From: Cantharellus purpuraceus
Taxonomy: Eukaryota > Basidiomycota > Agaricomycetes > Cantharellales > Hydnaceae
NCBI GenBank assembly: GCA_025174535.1
Contig: JALBUN010000018.1
Location: 124,001 to 188,000, forward strand
Direction: 5' to 3'
DNA length: 64,000 bases
Under the pieces are notes generated by a model. It was not told the origin of the DNA, searched no databases, and worked only from the letters and a program-made list of their open reading frames with translations. Below, one piece after another: positions 23,213-33,402 of this stretch; the first letter of the stretch is position 1, and every line of letters starts with the position of its first letter. The translations under genes were made by a program, and so were the position numbers.

Positions 23213-23425
23213 CATGGCGCTCCCGAGCTGGGGCGTTCACCCGGTACACCCCTGCCGCCGTACTCTGGCCTTCTGCGTGCTTGGCTCGAGAGCGAGTTTA
23301 TCCGTAAGCAGGCGGGTGTATCCATCCCCCTTGGACTGCAGAAGCATTTGCATTTCGTATTTCTCTACGGAAGCAGCCTGGCGTCTCAGAACGCTCGCGG
23401 TCAAGACTTGCGCTACAGGAACTAA
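23213..23425 (+). CDS. Orphan open exon, unknown protein
   Basis: A frame of 70 residues with balanced composition: HGAPELGRSPGTPLPPYSG, then LLRAWLESEFIRKQAGVSIP, ending ASQNARGQDLRYRN and stop. It looks like a real protein C terminus more than a chance frame, but I do not recognise the family. Possible 5' exons lie in 22900-23150 (for example a frame containing LPRDWVMAIVHQDKQDYAGL). It may be the last exon of a small gene or a relic. Confidence 0.3.
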   Translation, partial: HGAPELGRSPGTPLPPYSGLLRAWLESEFIRKQAGVSIPLGLQKHLHFVFLYGSSLASQNARGQDLRYRN

Positions 23426-26400
23426 GATGCAATGAAGTCTTTACTTCGATCCTACTGATTATTATTGTCCTCAATGCAGAATCAATCATACTTGTCATGA
23501 CGACCCCACAGGTGAGTATCAGGGTTTAACGCTTAGCCACCCGTACATATCTGCTGGTTGAAAATATGCAGGGCAGAGAATTTACACGCAGGTAAGAGGT
23601 GCTGATCACAATGATCACTGGACAAGCTCTGGGGGTACCTCCACTAGCTTCAGATGGTGTGGAGAAGTAGCGTCGACTCGTTCTGTTATGTCAAGGCTAC
23701 TTTGATCATGTATTTTACAGCGATTTTTCCGACTGGCTAGTTCGATGTACTGCTGCAACTCAGAGAAGGTCATTCATCATGTGGAATTCGCATGCATCAA
23801 AGTTTCACGAGCATCAAGTTGTCTGCAATTTGTCGACTCGGATGTCCTCAAGTAATCGTCCGCTTGTGTGGCATTTTACCATTTGATTCTGCAGATTTGT
23901 AGCCAGACACAACAATTGCAATTTTGGCTGTATTTCCAATAAAAGTCAAAGAGGACCCTTTCATTGTGTATTTTCTGACCTACCTCGGATAGGGATCCCG
24001 CGAACCCACCCTCCTAAACAGCGTAAGAGTGTAATTTCTCGCAAGTCTAGCCCTCACAAGGAACGATCAAGGAACGATCAAGATATCTCCCACGTTAGCA
24101 AGTCATACCTAGTACATGCATCAGTCATCAACTGCTTCCATCTTGCACATGGTCATCACTATCGGGCCCTCCAAGAACGCTGCATTGTTCGCAGCTGAGA
24201 TGAGAAGAAATCATCTAGCTTACTCCGCTCAGTGTCGGTGACAGCTGGCGTGTCTTGTATCTGATGTTTCGAAAAAAAAACATTCACATGTAGGAGGTCG
24301 TCCTTGATGGGGCACTACACCCTGTCAGATATGAAGACGAACCATGCGCCAGGTGCTGTTGACCTCGCTGGGACCGCGAGGTATATACAGATACCTGATC
24401 GACCGCCTTTACATGCTGGCAGTTATCGATAAGTGATCGATGGACCACTCCTTTTGCACCCTCTCCGCGCTGATCCAGTAAATCCGACTTCAAGGGGTCC
24501 TGACCTAGGCCCGACAAGGCCAAACGGCCAATGTCTTGATCAGACCAGGCAGTTCGTCTGGTCTACCGCAAAAACCCCATCCCCTCGTCCCAATCTTGTA
24601 CAGCCTTTGTCTTGAAGTTCAGCTTTGTTGTCCATCCGAGCCCACCAAACCCAAGAAACTGGTACTACATCAATCGACGCCACCCATCCGTGGTGTACCT
24701 TGCCGGGCTTGCAAAATAGACACTGAATTCGACAATACTGCTGAAACTATAGCCGAAGCGCCCTGTATTAGGAGTCCTCTAAAATACCCTCAATTGCCGT
24801 TCCTTTTCCACGCGTTGTGCGAGGGAATTTGCACCTAGAACTTGACATCCCCACTTTGGGAAATATGCCTGGATTAATTATGGAAGACATTCGCCTGTTA
24901 TGTCCTCCCTTTGTCCATCGCTACGGATCAGGTCTAATGGACAGCTTCTTGTCTGAAAGTGGTTTGTAGAATACATGAATCCCTGAGTTATGGGTAAATG
25001 TTGAAGCGTTGAGGCACTGACCTCTCATTCTAGAAGTTCATGCTGTCAGCGGTAGCCCTTGATCGAAGGAGTGGGATAAGCTCTTCGCTTGGCATGTGCA
25101 ATCGCTGTCCTCCCCGAATATCTAAATGGAGATTGCGAACTACTTATGATGCATTGGCTCCCTTGAGCCAGAGTCAATTGTGAAAGCACCTGGGTGGGCT
25201 CACCATCTATATTTGTAATGGTCTGGGAACACAGAGCACTGTTTCCTTGCCATTCATTAATGCTTCATCCAAAAAACGTACATTGCCCATCTCTCTTGGG
25301 GCCCGCGACAGGACATATTGACTCATACAGCCACTATGTTCGCAGATCTGAACAGTATGATATATTGTACTGTTCATCAATTGACTATGGTGCAGTTACC
25401 CTTTTAGAAACCTGATCTGATAACGGACACCGCCCCATAAGTGTAAATGTGAGAGTTATGCAGTGGAATTCGATGGAAGAGAGGGTTCGACCTCGAGCGG
25501 TGGTCTGATGAGTTGTCATGAACACCTGTGATAGATATGTCACTGGATTGCCAAGATACAGGTGCAGAAAGTTCTGCCACTAGGAAAGAACTCCATGAGC
25601 ATCGATATTAGAAGTTTTGTCTCCAGTTTCGTCTGAGTCGGTTTGGAAGCTCCCGGGAGCCGGAGGATGTCTGTAGGTGGAACCCCAAAGCAGATACATA
25701 TTCTCATCTCCGACTAAACTATGAGGACAGGGGGCAGACTTCGTCTGTCATGTATAAATGGATATCTTGACCTCGACTGGATACTTAATTGCAACGTATC
25801 TATTAGAAGTTCGACTCCTCGTACATTGTCCCACGTGACACTGCCATTCACAAAGTCGAGAGGAAATCAGTGTCTAGGAGAAAAGTTGACACTCACACGC
25901 TACGACCATCTAACAGGTTGTAACTGAATACCTTCTCACCTCAACTGGTTTACCAAGACCGGCGCGCCCAGCCATTTTTTTTACTACTCATGGCTTCCCA
26001 TGTCCCATTCGATCCATTTGTTCATTCAATGGCAGTGTTCAACCATAGGAGATGCATCAGCTGTCTTATATTCAGTGACTGATATTCTCGATGCAATGAC
26101 AGCTCTGATACCATCTTCAAAGAGACCTCCAGCCCTAGCCCCGGATAACATGCAATTCATACAGGGTGCGTTCTGATCAACCGTTTCCTTCGGATCCAGA
26201 AATGCAGTGCTAGCGCCGGATATGCTGTCTCAACCTCCACAAAATATGACGGGCTATATTGTCGTTTCACAAAGATGGGCGAATAATGAGGCATGGTTTG
26301 GAGGTCTCTCTAGTCGACACAGCCCGCACATGGCGTTCATGCTTGATATCCTCTCCACTCAGCTGTGCACCTATGTGACAATCATTCCAGTCGGGATGGA

Positions 26401-26453
26401 AGGCAACCTAGAAAGGTTTGTTCGCCCATGAATTGCGACCACGACTCAACGTT
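23426..26453. other. Non-coding region and left duplication unit of P4
   Basis: No gene is recognised. From about 24770 the sequence is the upstream half of the duplicated unit that contains P4; it matches 27380 onward. Open frames are short and lack motifs. Confidence 0.4.
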
Positions 26454-26476
26454 GGCGTCAAATTCAACCATTTAAG
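26454..26476 (+). promoter_or_regulatory. Shared promoter element of P4
   Basis: Begins GGCGTCAAATTC and ends CCATTTAAG. 63 bases separate it from the P4 start codon. It is the most diverged left core of the five (GGCGT in place of GGCGC). Confidence 0.58.
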
Positions 26477-26539
26477 AACGAAAGATTTGGACAATGGTAT
26501 ACTCAGCATCCCATCGCACAGCATACACACCTATCCACT

Positions 26540-26728
26540 ATGAAATTCACCAGCGTGATCATTACCCTCCTCGCCTGTGCCCTTGCTGGCAATGCAATCC
26601 CGACCACGGACTCTGCATGTCCCCTAGGTCGTGCGTGCCGTCAGATAATTCCTTCGAAGGCATCCTCTAACTCTATGGTTTGAACAGAGGCCGCTGCTGC
26701 AGGCGAAGACGGTATTGACTGCTTGTAA
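26540..26728 (+). CDS. Small secreted peptide P4
   Basis: Exons 26540-26630 (donor gtgcgt) and 26688-26728, 43 residues. Signal peptide about residues 1-19 (MKFTSVIITLLACALAGNA). The mature part has TTDSACPLG and ends AGEDGIDCL, with 14 residues between cysteines. A 3' UTR intron lies at 26745-26794. Nearly the same signal peptide as P5, with changes concentrated after the cleavage site. Confidence 0.8.
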
Positions 26729-28401
26729 TCCCCATACCAATGAGGTAACACAGACGTAACAAATCATGCACTTTTGACCAATCCCACTCTACAGTTTTTA
26801 TTTTTTTGGAAAGGAGAATAGCCATTAAGTTTCCATGCCATGTGTACTATGTATACTGCAGTAGCCACCGCTGCCATCATGGAATTCCCCTATTGCCCGC
26901 TCCTGTATATCCTTTCCAAGAATGAACATGTCCTCACTTCATACTCGCCTGCCCTATATCCGCAACTCGCTTGTGCGATTAGCGACGGTCGTAATTGTTG
27001 TCACCGTTCCGGTGAGTTAGCGACCTCAGGATTCGAGGGACAGACATGAAAAATACATCACATGAGTGTCAACGTCTACATTGTTTCTCAAGTCTCTGAA
27101 ATTCCGTATATGTCACCTGAGAAATACGCAATGACAGCTTGCTGTGCACGAGGCTCTCGGAGGCGATCAGCCACACTGGCAGAAAGACAAACCGGCTAAG
27201 CTACACACCAAAATTTGGTCTCCACCTGATATTCTTTCAAGGAGCATGATCTGCTTCAATGAGCAATTTCATATGCTGTCATCACAGCACTGTTGTCAAA
27301 CCCACTCAACTGCACAAAATGGCATTCTATCAAGGACGCTAATGCAATGAACAGGAAGCGAAGGATACAGGCCTCTGTTACAGTACAGGAGTCCTCTATT
27401 ACAGCAAATACACTTAGTTGCTGTTCCTTTGCCACGTGTTGTGGCAGATGATTGCATGTGAACTTGATGTCGCCGACTTTGTGATGCCTGGATTAATCCT
27501 GCAAGACAATTGCGTGTTATGTTAAGCCCCTAACATTGCATTCTCTTTGAGCATCACCACAGATCAAGGAAAAGAGAAGCATAATGTTATCTTGGCCAGC
27601 TTCTCGTCTGAAAGTAGTGTTTCATAAGAATACGTGAGCTCCTGAGTCATGGGTAAATGTTGAATCACTGTCCAGGCTGGTTCCACCACTAGGTAAGATC
27701 AACGCCCTGACCATTGGAAGGTTCCTCTGATTTGGTACGACTCAAATCGGAGGTCCCCCGGAGTCACACCAGCCTGAGAGCCTTTCACACTACCATTCCC
27801 AAGATCAAGAGAAAGTCAGTGTCTGAGAGTAAGGCTGTAACTGAAAATCCTTCTCATATTGCACCGGCTTACCATGAGCAGTGCCCCCAGCCACTTCTTT
27901 TTACCATTCATGGCTTCCCACGTCTCACTCGATCCATTTATTGATTGACAGTGTTCAACCATTGGGGATGCATCAGCTGCCCTACATATATCCTTAATGA
28001 TATCATCTTCAAGAGGCCTCCAGCCTCCAGCCCCAACTCCGGGTAATGAACAGGTAGAGCGTGCGTTCTCAGCTGTTTTGTTATCCAACACGCGTATGAC
28101 TTCCCTCGGATATAGCCCAATGATGACACCGGATATCCTGTATTACTTGTCACCATTGGACTAAGTTTGATATATGTTTCGTTTTCACGAAATTGGGCGA
28201 ATGATAAAGCATCGTTTTCATATCTCTCTAATCGACACAGCCCGAATAAGGCGTTCATACTTCCCATACCCAAGACACTACCCGCCGCCCCCCCGCTTCA
28301 GTCTGACACCTATGCGACAATCATCCCAGTCTGGATGGAATAGAAGGGAGCCTAGATTGGTTTGTGCACCCATGCGATTGCGACCACAAGGAGCCAATGT
28401 T

Positions 28402-28424
28402 GGCGCCAAATTCAAGCATTTAAG
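28402..28424 (+). promoter_or_regulatory. Shared promoter element of P5
   Basis: Begins GGCGCCAAATTC and ends GCATTTAAG. With the bases before it the left end is the palindrome TTGGCGCCAA. 63 bases separate the element from the P5 start codon. Confidence 0.62.
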
Positions 28425-28487
28425 AACGAAAGCTTGAGACAAAGGTATACCTGGCATCCCCTTGCACGTCATACACACCTATCGACT

Positions 28488-28676
28488 ATGAAATTCACCA
28501 GCGTGATCATTCCCCTCGTCGTCTGTGCCCTCGCTGGCAATGCACTCCCACACCCGGAGGGTTCATGCCCCGTACAATGTGAGCACCGTCAAGGAATTTA
28601 TATTAAAGCATTATCCAACTATATGGTTCAAACAGCCATCGCCCTTGACGGTGAAGACGGCATTGCCTGCTTGTAA
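28488..28676 (+). CDS. Small secreted peptide P5
   Basis: Exons 28488-28578 and 28636-28676, 43 residues. Signal peptide about residues 1-19 (MKFTSVIIPLVVCALAGNA). The mature part has PHPEGSCPVQ and ends LDGEDGIACL, with 14 residues between cysteines. A 3' UTR intron lies at 28692-28741. Compared with P4, the first part of the mature peptide is almost wholly changed while the cysteines, the GEDGI block and the final CL are kept, which suggests a fixed frame around a variable core. Confidence 0.8.
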   Translation: MKFTSVIIPLVVCALAGNALPHPEGSCPVQCEHRQGIYIKALSNYMVQTAIALDGEDGIACL

Positions 28677-29599
28677 TCCCAATATTATGAGGTGACACGG
28701 ACGTAACAGATCATGCACTTTTGAGTGATGCTACTCTATAGTTCTTACTTCTACCGCACTGCGAACGGCCATCAAGTGCCCATGCCATATACACTGCGTA
28801 TACTGCAGTAGCCACCGCGGCGGTCATGGATTCTCCCTATTACTCCTGTACATCTTTTCCAAGAACGAACTTGTCCTCACTTCATATCTGCCTGCCCGAT
28901 ACCCTGCAGCTCGCTTGTGTGTGAACAGTGACGGTCGTAATTGTTGTCGCCGTTTCGACCGAGTCAGCGACCTCAGGATAAAAACGTTCACGACGGACAG
29001 AAGCGAGTAATATATAACATGAGTAACCCCCCAGCTCTCTGAAATTTCATCTGCATCGCCTGACAAATACGCAACGAAAGCAATGGTGCTGTGTACGAGG
29101 CTCTCGGAGGCGATCAGCCGATCGACAAGCCGGCTGAGATGTACACCAAAATTTGGTTTTTTTTCCAAAGAGCACCATAAACGATTTTATATGCTACAAG
29201 CTATGATTTCTAGGCAAAAGATGCGATGCTGTTGTTGTATCCATTCAATTGCACAAACTGGCATTCCGTCAAGCGCACGACGCGATGCAATGACTGCGAA
29301 ATCGATGGTTGGACTCAGACTTCATTACAGCACAGGTGCTCAACGCACTGGGATTCCTTGTTTTTCTTTTTTCCATTACCGTTCCACTCACCTAACTTTA
29401 TAGTGCACAAGCTGACAAACAACAACGATGCCATGGTTTGCGTTCAAGACTTAGATGTATAGCTTTGTTGCAAGTAAAAATACTCATCGCTGTTAGATTG
29501 TAGCTTCTGAGTCCGATGAGGTACGTGTCGAGCCTTCTGCACATGTACATCATACGAGAGTTTGTGAGCAAGAGCGGAGGTTACATCCATCTAACCGAC

Positions 29600-30585
29600 T
29601 GCGTTTCTCGAGTGCTGTTCTAAACAAACCTAGGATGTTATGAAATATAGGATGCAAACGTAGTTACGCAGCGAAATTGTTCGAATGACCACGTCTCTAT
29701 CATCCTCGCGCAGAGATTGACGCGAATAAATATACATGTTACACGGTTACGCACAATTTCCTTCACGTCCCACAGCATTCGTGACAAAAGTGCTGCGAAT
29801 CATTTCATCTAGAAATTCTGTCACATCAATAATCCCAACCGAACGTGAAGAAGACTAACTGATGGCCTAGCATTACGTGTCCAAGGGAAGTTCATCCTCT
29901 TGTGGCCAGGACTGAAGTTCTACGAGCGCAATGTCGTTCTCCGTCGTCATCCATAGGCATGGCCTCCTCCCGGGATGTTTGGTTTCTGATAAGCTCATCA
30001 GCGTTTGAATTACCAAATTCGGCTATCACAGCATTGTGCAGACTTTGAATGGCGGCATGGAAGCTTCCCAGAGTGTGTGGGGGTGCGTGTATCCTTACTT
30101 CCATCGTGTACTATTCTAAATAAATCTAGGGTGTTATGAAATATCGGACACAAGTCGCTACGAAGCGAAATTGTTCGAATGACAACTTTGCTTCATGATC
30201 TTTTCGCAGATTGACGTGAAAAAATAGACATGCCACACAGCGACACACACTTGCGTCCACGTCCCACAGGGTTTGTGATAACAGTGCTGCGAATCATGTC
30301 ATCCAGAAATTCCGTCACATCAATAATCCCAACCGAACATGATGACGACCAGCCGATGGCCCGACACCACGCGTCCAAGGGAATTTCAACATCATATAGC
30401 CGGGACTGAACTTTCACGAGCGCGATGTCGTTCTCCATCATTCCTGCTGGCCATGTCCTCATCCGTAGGCATGTCCTCCTCCCGCGATGTTTCGCTTCCG
30501 ATACGCTCATCAGTGTCCGAATCGCCAAACTCTGCTATCACAGACGGTGGCTGCATGGAAGTTTTCAAGGGATATCGAAGGTAAG
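29600..30585 (-). pseudogene. Two tandem copies of a broken gene of unknown function
   Basis: 29620-30106 and 30110-30585 are diverged direct repeats. On the minus strand both encode VIAEFG(N/D)S, then an acidic stretch with REE and MP, ENDIAL or NDIALVKVQS, and finally VGIIDVTEFLD followed by MIRST. Copy 2 (right) stays open for WCRAIGWSSSCSVGIIDVTE. Copy 1 has stops in the same part. I do not recognise the family. The NDIAL phrase alone looks trypsin-like, but no other serine-protease feature is present. Confidence 0.45.
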
Positions 30586-30603
30586 CCCCAGGAGGTGTTG
30601 GTT

Positions 30604-31190
30604 TTAGGGTGTGTATGGCTCCTTTGGAGGTCGAGGTGGAAACGGCAGATGATCATTACGGACAAGCTGCATATAATTAGTCAATGACTGCAGTGTGTCC
30701 GGTTCTGACTCACCTATTCTGGATATATACAAGAACATTTCGAAGGGTAGGCTAAGGTTCGAGTTGGCGCAGGAGTAACATATATCAATGTGTGACTCAC
30801 TCGCACGGCCTAGCACGTTTGGTTAGTCAGGGCATAAAAATTGGACGTTTTCAAGAAACTCAAGATTATCACTCCCAAGAGTTCTAGTAGCGTGGAGTAT
30901 CGCGCCAGAAAATAGAGGACAGTTCCCAATTTCAACTTTCTATTCCATATGTAATTTATTTCGTGTCTGATTGTTAAGCAGGTATCGTAGGTAAGAAGAG
31001 CTGTTCCGAGAGGAAGGCTGTTAACTGGGTTGTACACCAAGCTTTGTACTCACCAAGGGCAGCTATCAGAGTGTAACTGAAGGCAATGCTGGTGCCATAT
31101 GAGTTCAAATATCAATATTTCAATGCGCTAATACCAAGCGGCCACATACGTATCTGATGTTGCTTGAATTGCCACCTGTTCTGCTTGAGA
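30604..31190 (-). CDS. DUF6533-type membrane protein, probably partial
   Basis: On the minus strand, 31010-30850 encodes GTALLTYDTCLTIRHEINYI and then WNRKLKLGTVLYFLARYSTL. This matches the N-terminal pattern of DUF6533 proteins (tyrosine-aspartate, then E...YIW, then a K-rich turn and a hydrophobic R-Y segment) that are common in mushrooms. A candidate first exon begins MRSQAEQVAIQATSD near 31185. Later exons may run to 30604 (LPFEMFLYISRIGESEPDTL). Fewer membrane helices are visible than usual for the family, so the gene may be truncated. Function unknown. Confidence 0.5.
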
Positions 31191-31199
31191 TCTCATGTC

Positions 31200-33402
31200 A
31201 ATAGGAAGATGAGGGGTTGTGTATACGGAATGGACGAGAGTGCGGAGAATGCGATGGGAAGAACGTCACGAGAGGCTCATATATATGCTGGAATATTGGA
31301 GAGCGCCACTTGTCAGATATCAACCGCGATTACCAGCCAGGTTTCTAATCATGATGCCATAGTGATTCAACCTGGTGGCTACCGTCATGATATTTGGCCC
31401 GAATGTGCGGCGCGGCACCTGTGTGGCACAGCAAGTCCATCCCCAGACTAGCTCACAAGTGCCGGACTGAAGGGAGCTCCTTTCACGGCCAATTTAAAAG
31501 TTGAAGGCTCGAAAGCAAGACATTCTAACTGACTGAAAAGAGGTCAGACCAGCAGATTTGTAGCAGTGTTGGCCAGTGTTGGCCTGTGTCACCCAACTTA
31601 GCGTAGCAAAAGCTGGAGTGTAAACTCAGTCTTGTTAAAGCGAAGGCTGAGGGAACAAAAAGAAAAATTTATCTTCCTTTTACACGGCCGCACGTGCCGA
31701 AACGGCACAGTCAGGTAAGGCCGGAGTTGTAACCGCAACAGGCGTTGTGGACCGTTGTGTATCCAGCAATGCGTCGACGTGTTCCTTCCAACAGCCTGCA
31801 CCTGCCTGATGTTGCTATAGAAAAATTTGTGACAACACGGAGGAGCTAGTATACAACTCAGTGACAAAAGTGCTATATATTCATAGCTACCTAGTATACA
31901 ACTGAAAAAATATCAGGATACATAACATACAACTGAATAGACCTACTCACCTCAGTGCAAGTGACAAAAGCACTGAGGTGAAATGAGTACACCTGTGAAA
32001 ATATATCCTACCTACAACTTTAAGGCTCAGCGAGACAACAGCATGAGCCATTCATACACATAGTGATACATGCCAAAACATGATGCATTGCGCGTCCATA
32101 ATCGACGCGTGGCTTGAAAATCCAACAGTTGCTAAGCTCAAACCCGCTTCTTGTTTTGGCGCTATGTTGATAAGAGCATGTGCATATGACTTTGAGAGCG
32201 GATTGATCAGCAGTAAGGAAGATACGGGGTGATGTGTCGCGGCAGCTGCTGCATAACATTCGTTGCAAGTGAAACACCTAATTCATCAGCATCAGTGTCT
32301 ATACAGGATAATCTAGTGCGCATCTGTATGCTATCCAGCCCACCACTCTCTGATCTCTCGCCATTAATGGTGAGTACAGCCGCGGGAAGCGAACGTGGCA
32401 CATCACCGAGAGATCCATTGGACGCATCAGAACATTGGGTATCGGGAGCATTTCAGCCATCCTCCCAGTGGTCTAAGATGACCATAAAATATAGAGAGTT
32501 GGTGACATGACGAACTATCGGACAATTAAGTCTCGGACTCTAGACCAGAGCACTGCACCTGTACTAATGGATGCACGTGATGAGGTGTAACGGAGTAGAA
32601 GCAGGACTTGAATAGTATACTCAAATGTTCAGGCAATAGACCAGTCCGAACGAGTATGTGTTCAGTCCCAAGAGAGGTGTCCTACATACATGCGAACGGT
32701 ACTATCTTATACTAACTACGAATAAAGACCTAATACGTGGAGAAGCAACAGAGCCTCCCCTTGGAAAGAGGACAGATGATCAGAGCAGGTATGCCATATC
32801 CATGCTTCCCGTGTCTACGCCACGCTTTCCTCTGCTGGAATACCTTGTTTGTAATAAGAATTCGAGCTTCATCCTTCCCCGCGGGGTGCTACTGGATATA
32901 CTGGATTGTAGGCCGTCAATTAAGGTAATCTGTGTTTCATAAGGTTTACGGCCAGTCGCCCACCTATACGCATCTGATCAAGACGGAACGGGGGATACTC
33001 ACAAGTTCTAGTTCATTCTTCCTTCAGTTATTCACGTGGGGTGCATCGTGCACTGCAGGCCAACGATATTCATGGGCGGTGTTCATTTCATGCTCAAACT
33101 CTGCCGATTTCAATATTCAATCCACTCAAATACCCCTTCAAGCTCTCTGGGAAAATCAATTGATAAATTACCCTTGTCTCCGCGCATGTCATCCGGGGTT
33201 CTAGTTCCATCCTATCAACACATGTTTTATAACAGTGAACGCCCGACTTCACGCGCAAACTATGCGTGAGATTCTTAGAAGTCACAATTGTATTGCCTAC
33301 TACATGTGGCGGCTGAGGCGGCAGAGGAATAGCAATTTACTCTACGTTTGAAGCCATGACTGGGTATCTATAAACTGACCCAAGACCTTAAGAGATTGTC
33401 GG
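31200..33402. other. Region without a recognised gene
   Basis: Several frames of 60-95 residues exist on both strands, but none has a recognised motif or consistent splice sites. A hairpin is noted at 31948-31980. Phrases like gtgacaaaagtgct recur at 29782 and 31861, suggesting scattered repeat debris. Confidence 0.4.
31948..31980. repeat. Perfect 11-base inverted repeat (hairpin)
   Basis: CACCTCAGTGC is followed after 11 bases by GCACTGAGGTG. It could be a small transposon relic or a structured site. No coding context supports a terminator role. Confidence 0.6.

Larger units (their letters stand above)
24770..29350. repeat. Tandem duplication carrying peptide genes P4 and P5
   Basis: 24770-27380 and 27380-29350 are diverged copies. 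Shared landmarks include gggtaaatgttgaa (24989 and 27650), gatgcatcagctg (26052 and 27967) and the complete peptide gene with promoter. A third partial start is seen near 29230-29340 (cattcaattgcacaaactgg). Indels make the second unit shorter. With the P2/P3 pair this shows repeated local amplification of the peptide gene. Confidence 0.72.

Noticed and set aside
3214..28676. Peptide genes as mating pheromone precursors next to a seven-helix receptor gene
   Set aside because: Fungal farnesylated pheromones end in CaaX with three residues after the cysteine; these end in CL and have secretion signals. The seven-helix protein belongs to a different mushroom membrane family and not to STE3.
29892..30528. 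Trypsin-like serine protease (NDIALVK phrase)
   Set aside because: No catalytic His or Ser motif, no signal peptide and no conserved cysteines; the resemblance is limited to five residues.
31948..31980. Hairpin as a transcription terminator
   Set aside because: This is a fungal nuclear region, where hairpin terminators are not used, and no gene ends here. Kept only as an inverted repeat.
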